From positions 36,667,044 to 36,731,043 of the forward strand of contig NC_134649.1 of NCBI RefSeq assembly GCF_030463565.1: a DNA stretch of 64,000 nucleotides, given 5' to 3'. The notes under the pieces were generated by a model. It had not been told where the DNA came from, did not search any database, and saw only the letters and a list, made by a program, of their open reading frames with translations. This stretch comes from Pelecanus crispus (lineage: Eukaryota > Chordata > Aves > Pelecaniformes > Pelecanidae). Shown piece by piece: positions 25,001-37,000 of this stretch. Position numbers and translations under genes: made by a program. How positions within the stretch are numbered: the stretch's first letter is position 1; each line of letters begins with the position of its first letter.

Positions 25001-28000
25001 CCCTTTTCCACTAGCCATTAGTGCAGGATTTCTTGTGTTCAGTACCACATTCCCTGTATTAATCAATATTACCATATTCTTTATTAATAAGTATTATATT
25101 AAACATAGTATATTATTTTTGAGACCACTACATCTCTGTGCATCCTTCTAGGATTTTAGTTAAAAGACTGAAGAGTATTTCAGGGCATACGTAAGGGGCA
25201 CAGTAATGGATGTTGTGATTATGCAAGTATTGTTCCTTTAGGCTGTCAGTGATGGAGAGAGAGAATATCGTGTACTAAGGTGGGGTTGGATGCAGGGACT
25301 ATCCTGGGAGGATGTGACACACAAAGCAATCTGAAAAATCACAAAAAGCAAACAATTAAAAATAAGCCATTACCACAGGGCGCTCTGAGAAACAGAATGA
25401 ATAGCAGGGGAGGATCAGACTCACACAATAATTTTATTAGAGCTGTATAAAACTGGAAATAGTTACTGAAATATGTCTAATTTTTTTCTAACGTACTTTC
25501 GAAGTATGTATACTGAAATAAAAAAAAAAAGTAAAATAATACAATTGGGGCAGATGTTATGGGGAAAGTACTTCCCCCCTGCCTTACAAAAATGAGATGA
25601 ATGTAACAGTTTATTAATAATTTCTCAAGATTGTTTTTCAGGAGGAAGTTGTTATTAAATACTTCTCTTATATGTTTGCATTTGTTTCCCAAAAGATAAA
25701 TCAAAGCCTGCAATGAAGGTAAGTGGAAAAATTACTTTTTGTTAGAACGCACAAATTAACTAGTTAATTTAACAGAAATTTGAGAACACATTTGAACTAT
25801 CTAAATGCTTGTAATCATTGATGTTTATGAAAGATAAATATGTATTTCTCAGGTTCATAATAGCTGTTAAAAGGGATGAATTAGAAGTTCTATGACTACT
25901 TTCACCTTTGCAAAATGCTTTAGTTCACTTTGCCAAGAAGTTACAGCAGCACAGGGAATCATCTAAATCAGAACTTTCAGAGACCTTAAGGTGCTGTATT
26001 CTCTTCCAAGGTATTCCAAGTACTTAAGAAGATACTTCATTAGTTTATACTGAATTAGTTTCTATTGATATAACAGAGAAGAAAAATGACACTTATTTTA
26101 CTTGTTGCTTCAATCTTGTTTTCGTTTGTTACCCATGCAAATTTATTTCCTTATTTAATATTTGATGAAATCTTACTGCTTTAACAGATGGGTAATAAAG
26201 CCAGAGCACCTAAACAGGCATTGAGAATAAGGCATACTGGACATGTTCCAAGGTCAACACAAAATGCTTGTATCAAGCAGGAAAACTTAACAAAACCAAG
26301 GAGTGAATCAAGCTTATCAATGACAAAAGGCGAAAAACTGCAAGTTACTAAACACTCCTCACATGAAGCCGCAACTAAAGATCACTCTTTGATTTTCCAA
26401 AGAGATAGCACAAACAGATGTCCTGATTCAGAGAATCCTAATGTTAAAAAAAGTAAACAGAAACCTCAAAACCCGTGTGTATCAGGTGAAGACCTAAGAA
26501 GTTTGGTGTATTTAACACAAGAACAGCTTCAACAGATTTTGATGACACTAAAAGAAGGAAGTAGAAGCATCTCTGAGACTCATAATGAAAACCAAGAGGA
26601 AAGGGGTAAGATACCAATAGTTGAGTAAGTTAGTTTCATGGAAACAGAGCAAAATGTGAAAGCTTAACTTTGAATTCATAATTTAAATTTATTTGCAGGT
26701 TGCAGAGATGTTAGGAACCAAGCATTGATAATTTTAACAGTAAAAACTAAGGATTGCTTGATAGTATTGCAGTACTTTGAAGAGCAAAACAGCAAGCAAT
26801 TCTGTCAACATTTCATGCAAAAAAGGAACCATTTTACGTTGGGGGAATAGACATAGTAGAACTGCACTGTACCGTTACCATTAGGAGTTGGAGAAAAAAA
26901 AAAGCAATACCTCAAAGAGATAGGCCTTTCTGGTTTTCTGAAGAGTTCAGGTCTTGCTATGTGTCTCAAGAGCAGTAGTGCCATTTTCCTCTGGCCTGAA
27001 GATGTATATGTATCTTTTTGCCTAACTGTAATATTACTGTTGAATAGTATTTTTTTTTCCCAATTCTTCTACTCAGAAGTGTAAGAACTATTGCGTATCT
27101 TCTTGTATTACATCCTTACTCCTGTTCGTGGACCTATAGAGGTGGTCAGCTCTTTGCTGCCAAGAACAAGACACACTGCAATTAAGTAATTAGAGTCCCA
27201 AAGTCTGAGCTCTTAGCCAAGAATTGTGTTTACTGTAAGTCTAGCATTCTAAAAATACCCTGTGATGTTGTCACTTACGTGCCTTAACCATACAAGCAGG
27301 GCTGAAAACAGTTTTGTTAAGGAGTGGGAAATTTGCAAATTTCTGCCGTTCTTAAAGTATTTACTCAATGCTGAAGAAAGTTCAGTGATCATATATATAT
27401 ATTTATATATATTTTTATATATTCTACCACAGCTACTAATGAGGCATCAGAGGAGAACATTATAGTGTTGCTCCAAAAAGCTTGTGAAGTTTCATCTGTT
27501 CCAGATGAAGCTAACTCTGATCCAGGCAGGAAACAAGAAGCATATCCGCAACCAGGACAGAAAGTTATGTATGTAGATCTGTGTTATTGTCTACAAAAAT
27601 GGTATCTCCAATAAATATTTGTACTGTAATTCTTAATCACAGTAAGAATCTTTATAAATACTAATTAAAAAGTTACCTTTAAAATTAACAGATTAGCTTT
27701 TTAGGTAATTTTTTTCCCCCCTCCTTTTCTCTAGAAAGGATTCATGGAAACCTGCTGACATGTTTAGTACCTTGGGTGAAAGAGAAGGGGAGAAAGCCTT
27801 ACTAGAATTTAGAAGGACCCAATGGAAGAAGGAATTAGGTACTTATGATACACAGAATATATTTTTGATCAATTTATTACACTCAGGATGCCAAGAAACT
27901 TTGTGTTCCTTATGCTCTTTTAAATTTCCTTATATCAGTGCAGTTGCTACAAATCGGGAAGTATATAGTTTTATATATATTAGTCTCCAAGACAGATTAA

Positions 28001-31000
28001 GATTCTTGAATTTCAAAATTTTATGCAAAGATTATCTATAACTTCTTGTAAAAATGCTTTTTAGCCAAATAAATATTACCACAAATAAATATATTCAGTT
28101 ATGCCTCATACTTTAGGAGTTACTTGCCACTGATTTTGTCACATTCTGCCAGTAGTTGATAGCCATTATCATTAACAAATTGATTTGTTTTTTAATGGGA
28201 AAAGTGTGACCCTAATCTACAAGCATGACTGAATATACCAAATTGCAATTTGAACTTGAAACAGTTTGCAGTCTTGCCCCATCACCAGAATGTTTAACAC
28301 AGTAGTAAATTCTCTCTGACAAATTAAGCTTTTTATGATTCATATGCAGGAGTGTTCTGTTTTGTTTTCAACTTGGATGTAGACCATCTGGTTTCAGAGT
28401 TTGATTCTGCATTGTCAGTAGCTTCCATGTGTAGTTCCATTGGTTTTAATAACATTACAGTATTCTAAGACGGGTATAATAAAATGGAGAGAATTGACAT
28501 ACTTGGTTATTTCTGTTCGTTTTCCCTTTTCCCGTGGGACATTGTTAAGCCTTCAGTGTTTTGTAGTCTTCTCAGAGTTTCCCCAATTACTTCTGCAGCT
28601 CTGGGCAGAAACTCAGCCACCATCCTCTTAAGAGCAAAGTCATGTTTAGACTGATGGGTCAGTCAATGGCGACTTACTCTTGTAGTCCATGCATTGCAGG
28701 GGGGTTTTTTGTTTGTTTTTTTTTTTTTTAAAAAACCCTGCTACAGATCTGTATTAGGAACTCTTACTAGAGTTTGGTTTTTTGAAGATGAACAGGTAGC
28801 ACTGAAGAAGAAACTGAAAGAAACTTTGGAGGGAGAGGTGGGTTATTTCTGGGCAAAACCTGGCAATAACAAAGCCCATAAAGAGAAAGTGGAAACAGCT
28901 AACCCAGATCAGGTAAGGTTATCAATAAACACAAAAAGAGCACACAGTTTCTATAGCACTGTTCCAGAACTGTTCAACTTTTAATTCATACAAGATTTTT
29001 TTTTCTGTATGAATTCAGTAGAATCCAATCTCAGTGAGCTCTTTCATGGCATGAACTGCTGCAACTCCCTGTTGCACACTTACCTATCGCTCCAGTTTGT
29101 AGCTTCACAAATTTAAGATCTTTGTAGCATGAACAACCCATTCCTGTCCTTCCATGTTGATTCCTAACTAAAAGGTATAAATCTTTTCCAGTTTTGTTTT
29201 GAGGAATAGTCTCAAATGTAATTCCTGGTTATATAATTACTTACATTGTTCATGAGCTCTCACCTATATTTGATTGCTTGGATAATAAGGATAGCAATTT
29301 GACTTTGATTCTAACCTGCCCTTTTAAAAGTCAGCTGTCACTCTGAAAATGCTGTGTCAGATAAATATATTGTACTCAGATAAGACTGCTTCTCTAGCAA
29401 AATTGATTGCTGTTAAACAGAAGTTAGAGTTGTAAATTGCTGCTTTTTTTTGTGGCATATTCAGCATTCCTAGAAAAGTTACCACTCTGCCCCATAAGAA
29501 TTTGTTTCAATCTACATAATTAAGAAATACTGGATATGAAATGCTTAGTTACAAGTTTTGGTTGAAGTTTTAATGTATAGCAGCTTCTAGAAGCATAATT
29601 TACTTGTTTATTATATGATAAGGGCTATTTAATACAAATAAAACAGGTGAGCTAAATAAGTCTTAAACAACAGTGGTCACTTTATTTTCAGACAGTGTTT
29701 CCAGCTGACTCAGTTATTACCACTGAGGAAAACTGTGTCTGTACAACTGCTTTAACCACAGAGGCTAATAAAGTTCCACTGAATGTTTCAAGCGCTCCAG
29801 CTGGACAGTCTTCTGATTTCAGTTCTTCTGACTTAGCAGCTGTCAATTGCACAGCATTTGTTTTAGGGGTAAGATTTTAAATTGCATGCAGTTTTTTATT
29901 TACTTATTTATTGACAACAGAGGTATATCTTCAGTAGTTCTTTTAAACCAGGAGAATTCAGTAGACCTTTTTGCTCTGCCTAGAGAATTGTGTCTGAATG
30001 AATGTTTATCAAAATACTAATGCTTTGAAGACTGAGCATTTTCAAGGCTGATGTGAGGAACAGTACTAGAGGTGTGAGCCAAAGTGTTACTTAGCTTTTT
30101 AAGTATGCATTAAAGAAAGAGAGAAGTGGGAACCTATGAGAAATAGAAGACTTTAAAAAAAAATATTGATGGCAGAAGGTTCAAGAAGTAATTTTGGAGT
30201 TATTGCTAGTAGGCACCGATTGAAGAGTGGCTTTTGTCAGGTAGCATTGAAAGTTCTCAGTTCTGAGTTTGTTAAATAATACAGATATCCATTAAGAAGC
30301 AGGAACCGAAGATAGTATCTAGAATTTACTTGAGGACAGATGACCGCTAATTAGATCATGATGCTGAATCTACCTGGAACACAGACTGAGCAGTGAACCA
30401 TAGGTAGAAGGAAAGGATTTTTATTCATGATACATATAAGTAAGTTTTTTTGGAGTGAGAGGCTGATGGTTCAAGTTAGACTAGTATTCAAAGACTGGCT
30501 TATTTAGCATCTTTTTAACAACTGAAGCATTTTTATGGAGCACTCAGAGACTTGCTACAGCTACAAACTTACTTACATTTTTTTGTGCAAGAGAACATTC
30601 CAGTTATGCCTAGCAACTGAAGGCAAAGTTTTCTGCCAAGTCTTTACTGTGTAGCTAGACAAGTTACTGAACGTTTTGTACAAGGAAAAGACTAGCACTT
30701 ACCTTGTTTCAGGAAGTTGTGCCGCAGGAACGACCTTTTAGTGCTTTGAAGCATGAGCAACAGAGGAAGTGGCTTGAAGAGCTGGACAAACAGAAGGAAG
30801 AAGCTAAGCTACGAAAAATAGAAGAAAAACTTAATTTATCAAAGGTATCTGTGGTTTAGAGGGACTTTTTGGAATAATAGAAGTTTTTCTCTCCATTTTT
30901 GTTCTAAGAAGTAAGAGATGAAATCATAGACCTAATGAAGTAAGTAGCGACAAAAGATATAATTACCTGCAGCACGGCCAGGTTTTCACCATAAGTCCAT

Positions 31001-34000
31001 AGGACAGTCTAATCGAACATTCAGCCAGTAGCTGCTCCAGTATTTAGTGGCAGAGAACAGACTACCATCTGTCTGGTGTGTGATATTACAGTATTATTAC
31101 TATACTTTTTTTTTTCCCCCCACCATTTTATTAAAGCACTAGGGTTTGGAAGGTGGTGTAGAGACACTGGCCAGACACTTTGTGAAAAGACATTTTCTAT
31201 AGACTACGTAAGGAGATGAGAAAAAGAGAAGGAAAGTTGTAAACAACTGCAGTCTGTTACAGTGGTGTTCAAATCCTGTTTCTAAAAATATTCTTTTGAT
31301 ATGCATGTATGTGCACACATGTATACTCTTATGAAACTTTTTTAAACACTTGTACTCCAAAAAGTATTGAAGAAAATAGCTTTACCTTTTTTACCCTTTG
31401 GTTTTTGCAGGCTGTTGAATGTAGGTCTCTTGTGCTGGGTCTAGAAGGAAACTGTGGCTAATACAATTGCTTTGCAGGTGGAACACCTGAAGGGACTTTT
31501 AATACTGTCACTGTTGGCTAATTTAGTTAATATATCTTTTACCCCTGGAGGTTCTTCATATAGAAGCTGAATTCTTTCCTTTACATGTTACAATTTCTAC
31601 TATATTAGTAGTTTTAAGGTCAATGGAATACTCTGCATTCTTATACAGCCTGATACTGACACACTCTTCCAAAGGCTGTTTGTCGTTTGAAGTGAAGAAA
31701 CGTGCAGTGAGATTGTACTATTGCTAGAACCCAGATTTCCAAATTACCATGTGCAGCCTTAAACCCAGGATTATATCTTTCACCATGCATGAGATGTATT
31801 CACATCATGAAATCTTCTGTATTACTAGTGGATGAGAATCTTGGTTACCAAAACTTGATTGATATGAATGCTCATAGTCTGTGGCCTTCTGGATTAAAAG
31901 GCTACAGTTTTTACTGTCAAGTGAAGCATTTACAGCAATTACACAATTCCTAGATAGAAACACTTAGTTTTTAATTCCACAGTTTGTAGTACTAGCAGAG
32001 AGCTTTACTACCCACCCTCAAAAAAAACCCCTTGTTACCAGGGTTGGTTACATACCTACACACAACACTAGTTTTTTCGTTTCCTGAGTTGTTGAAGGAA
32101 TCAAATTTCCTTTGCAAATTGAGCTTTGTAACTGTGAAGGGAACACAGCTATGAAAGGTTCCTTCATTAGCTGCCTTGGTTTTTAATTTGATAGCTGTAC
32201 TGTGGGAAGATGGTTGCAGTCACCTATTGGTAATCTCACTTCCAGCCTTTTTTTGAAAGGAATTATGTGCACTTAATCTCGTTTTCTTCAACATTTTTTT
32301 TTCAGGTCTTGTGTTATGCTCTCAACCCTTCTGCTTATTGTACCATAGACTTGCATAAGAATAAAGTAGATTTTCCAACTACTCTGATCTGCTTCTGCAT
32401 CACAGAGTATTCAAAGGGAACAAAACTCAGGGAACAGGAGGAAGAATTATTTGGATTCTTATTATCTGGACTATGATTTTCTTGCTTCTTTTAAAATAGG
32501 TGTGAAACACGTCTGACACAAGGGAATTTTTGTTTAAGGAAAGGACTCCCAGAAAGCTGATCAGATTAGATTAGATTATGTTAAGTTTTTTCCTGCAGAA
32601 TCAAGTTTTGAGGCAGACATTCTCCAGTCCCTCTAGAGAAACAGTTCGTCTTTTAGTCAGAAGAGAAGACCTTTTCAGTACCTATAGCAAAAACAAAGGC
32701 CCCTTAAGTAAAAATCTTTTATTAGTGATACATTGGAATGTCCCAATTGCCAACACTGAGCCAAAAAGATAAACGTGGGTGGTACAGAAGAGAGTGTTAA
32801 ACCCTGTGTCACTTCTACAAAAGTTTTAGGTACTTTGCTAGGATAGTAGTGGTGGCTGCTGCGGGTGGAAGAGATTTTGAAAGAAGGCTTATTGTACAAT
32901 GGGCCTGTCTAGCTGAAAATAGGAGGTTAGAGATTAATATCTCTGCCCAAAGCACATTAATTCTGTTATTATTCAGAATTAAAATGGAGGGGGTAAATGT
33001 AGGACAGTATAAAAGATGCCACTTGTTCAAGACCAGCCTGGTTAGCTCAGTTGGTTAGAGCATGGTGCTAATAATGCCAAGGTCACAGGTTCAATCCCTG
33101 CTCACTGCAGGGGGCGTGGGCTCGATGATCTCTCAAGGTCCCTTCCAACCCAAAGCATTCTATGATTCTATGTTACTAGAGAGAGAATATGTACACAACA
33201 GGAGGAGAGGAGAGGAGAGTATGGCAGAGTGGACAGGGTACTGACCTCTCAATCAAGCAGTTCCCAGAATTATTAGAAAAATGATGGAATGGAATGGTAA
33301 TATAAATTGGAAAAGCAGTACAAAAAAAGCCTGAATCCATGTTAACTCATTTTTTTTATTTTTCGATTTATTTTTTTCACTTTCTAATTCTTCCCCCCCC
33401 ACCCCCCCCCACCCCGAAAATATAAGTAGCAATATGTTTTTGCTGACCAAGTATATGGATCAGCAGTATAATTTCTGATCTGACTTGCATTTTAAGCAAC
33501 AGAGAGAATTCTGTTTTCATATTTAGGGAATTAACTACTGTCTGTATTGTAGCCCCATAACAGAGCTTTTCGAATGTTCCTGTTTTACTAAATGTGTATT
33601 GTCTGTTTTGTTAACCATGCTTTATAGAAACAGTGTAATTGAGTGAGTTTCTGATTTTTTTGTTGCTTCCTATTTACTTAGGCTGAAGAGCATGACAGAT
33701 GGGCAATGCATTTTGATTCCTTAAAGAACCACCTTAATGCTAATGCACAACACCCCTTAAATGGAATGTACGAAAAGCAGCCTGAAAGTCTTTGCCTGTC
33801 ACCTGACCCTAAGGCATTGACTACTTTTATTCACCCTTTTTCACCTGCAGCTTTAGGCAACCTCATGCCGTCAAAGGTGGGAAATGCAGAAAAAGCTGCT
33901 AAAAACAGTGCTTTGGAACACAGTCAGAAAGTCAGGTGAGTGAGCTTTGTAAGGATGATCGTCTTTCCCAGACTACGTTTCTGATACCTCCTCAGAAATT

Positions 34001-37000
34001 AAAAAAAAAAATTGAATAAGATTCTTTAAATCTGATCTTTAGATCTTACTAATTTGGCTTTTGGTTTTTTTCAGAAATACCTGTTGTTTCACTTTTGAAA
34101 GACACAAGTGCTTCCATTGTTCATTAATAAAACTTACTGCAAATAACCTTACTTTGTTCCTTAGTAAAATTAATTTCACAATTGTAAATTAATACAATGC
34201 AATAACCTCAATATGAAGATATTACTTGAAATCTAACTGGTTCTAATTAAGAAAGGCTTTAGAATTATTTTCTTATGATTAAAAACATTTACATGTTTCT
34301 TTGTTCATAGTTTCCTCCGTTCAATGACAGCTCTCCTGGACCCTGCACAGATTGAAGAGAGAGACAGGCGGCGGCAGAAACAGTTGGAGCATCAGGTAGA
34401 CTTCTGGTTTACTAACACTATTTTAATGAGAAGAAAGGATGAAAGGTAGTGTTGTCACATGAATAAAGCATGAGATTTAATACCAGAATCCAGTGAGGTA
34501 CTTGACTTTTATGCTTCAGATTACATGTTTACAGTTGTTTAACAGTATTTCATTCAGTTAGACTCTACAGTTTTCTTTTGTTTGTACAGAGATGATTGCA
34601 CTTCTGTAACTGAATTCTTGCCTCAAAAAATGTACAGTGCAGTCTTTAGAGCCTAGTAGGTTTGTGTGCATTTTTCTTCAGACTCTGCCATCATCAGGAG
34701 GACTGATATTTACAGGTACCCACTCCATGAATCTTTAAATTTTTATCTACTTTACTGTCATTTACATTACTTCTGTGTCACTAACTGAATGTATATCTGC
34801 ATGATGATGTCTCTAGCACAGTGTAAAGAAGCCTTAGTATAAATGTACTGAGCCTGTTCTGGTCAAACTGTTATTCTGCTAGATCGGAATACTAGCTTTC
34901 AGTATGTAAGGTAAAAATCAGATCACCATTTCTTTACAAGAAAAACAAAAGCATTTTTGAAAACATAAAAAAAAAGGAAGGCAGCTACCTCTCTTGTGAG
35001 AAGTTAAAAGAAACAAAAGTGTTTGAAAGAAATTGTCTTGATTTTTTTTTTTTTTTAAATTTGGTCCAAATCCAATTGTTATACACATTGTATGGAAGTA
35101 TATGAATATATAGCTTATCATACCTTTAATGTCAGATCTTTTAATTTTCCTTTTTTTCTGATATTACTAGAAGGCAATAATGGCTCAGGTAGAAGAAAAA
35201 CGGAAGAAGAAGCAACTGGAAGAAGAGCAGAGAAAATGGGAAGAACAAGAGGAAGAACAGCGCTTAGCACGAGAAAAAGAACAAATGCAGAAACAGTTTG
35301 AAGAAGATATGCTGAAACAAAAACAAAAGGAGGTGGTGTTTTGCATTTTCTTTAGCGCAGATAGTCTGTAATAATACTGGATTTTGAGGAAAATGGTTCT
35401 TGTTCTTCACCTTCAAAATGGTGTCGCCGCATCATTTTGAAAATTAAAACTATCTGAAATTTAGATGTTTGAAACCAAATTCTGTTTCCTCAGTCAATAA
35501 ACTCGTAACACCATATGAGTTTAAGGCAGGTTTCTTTTTTTGGACAAGGGCTTTTTAAGGAAGAGAAATGGATAAGAACTGGCAAAAATGGAATTGTAGT
35601 TTTAGATAATGCAGAAACATGCATTTTTAAATGCAAATTCTAAATTTAAAAAACCCCTCCAAGTATGTGATCCAGTTATTGTTGTTGGTAACTTGATGCT
35701 TTTAAGATGCTTCAGTACCATGAACTTTATCTGAGTGGATGTGCTTTCACTCTGGATTAAAGATTTTTCCAAATATATTCTGGAAAAATGATTTTAAAAG
35801 TTGTTCATGTTCGAGAGCTTTCTCCTCTGTAACTATTGCTGAGCTTTACATATTCCTTTCATATAAAAGTTAAATCAAAAGTAACATTTTGACTTTTGGT
35901 AAGTACAAATTTTGCATTTATATACATTCTTACCTGTTACAGAAGAGTCTGTAGGAGGTTAAAAGACTTGTCTGATGTTTTAGTCTTCCTTTTGGCACAG
36001 TAGCAGCTATTACTGTTTGCTTCATATTTGGAACAGTAGCGGAATTCCATGATGTCATAAGACAGTGCGATTCCAAAAACACAGCCGCCTCTAAAACGTG
36101 CAGAAAAATGGATCCCTGATTTCTCAGTGTTTTCTGGACAGAAATGTATAGCATCTGCCTGTAGATGCTAGAACGAACTGGTAAAAAATAGGGAAAGTCA
36201 TCTTTCTCTGTAATAGCTCAGCTCCTTCAAAACATATTATGCTATCAGTTGTGTTTCTTACCACCTGCAAATGCTGTAGGAAGCGGGGATGAGATGGTAA
36301 TAGCAGTCTGGAAAGGAGATTTTCCTTGGCCCAGTCTCCTGCACCTTTAACCTGCTGAGCCTGGAAACTGTAACCCTCATATTTAGGAATGTTCTGCCTT
36401 TCTTAGGGAGGCTTCTACTGTCTCCTTTCTGTGGAAGTAGGAGGAAGGTGGGTTTTTTAATTCTTTTTATTTAGGCTTCTTTTATTTTATTAAACCACAT
36501 GATCTAGGAAGTCATAGATGGCTGAAATCAGATTATGTTTAAGAAAAGATGAATTTATTACAAAGGAGATAAATATCCAAATAACTTTGAGGATAAAAGT
36601 TACCTGTTACATATTGCATCTACTCAACTAGTTTTGTTTTAAAAAGAAAGGCTTTACTCAAGAATATATGTAAACTTGAGGATTATATGGAGATTAAATA
36701 ATCCTATTTATTCTCCAAATAAATGATCACATGTATTTACTTTTTTTAAAGGAACTCGTGACTCTTAAAACAAATGAGCTTTATCAGACAATGCAGAAAG
36801 CTCAAGAATTAGCACAGAGATTAAAACAAGAACAGCGCATTCGAGACTTGGCTCAGAAGGGACATGACATCTCAAAACTTCAGAAGAATCTTGGTGGTGG
36901 TAAGTACAAGTCTTTTCACATTCAGTTTGCCTATTCCTTTGGTGTTTGCATGCAAGTTGGTGGTGGTTTTTGTTTTGGTTTTCTTTCCCCCTTCTGCATT

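Larger units (their letters stand above)
30845..33681 (+). other. CCDC66 intron 9
   Basis: About 2.8 kb. It carries the tRNA-Ile/CR1 SINE at 33035-33172 and a C-rich tract at 33393-33415. The remainder is AT-rich unique sequence with nothing recognised. Confidence 0.7.

Noticed and set aside
24720-25151. 143-codon open frame in CCDC66 intron 2, with a Cys/His-rich patch and hydrophobic end
   Set aside because: No recognisable domain, an A-run encodes a KKKK stretch, and there is no promoter or splice context. The cysteines do not form a standard zinc-finger spacing. Best taken as chance.
33040-33110. Functional tRNA-Ile gene
   Set aside because: The tRNA-like body is joined directly to a CR1 tail, box B is mutated, and the 3' acceptor half (after GGTTCAATCCC) does not pair with the 5' end. 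It is a SINE head, not a tRNA gene.
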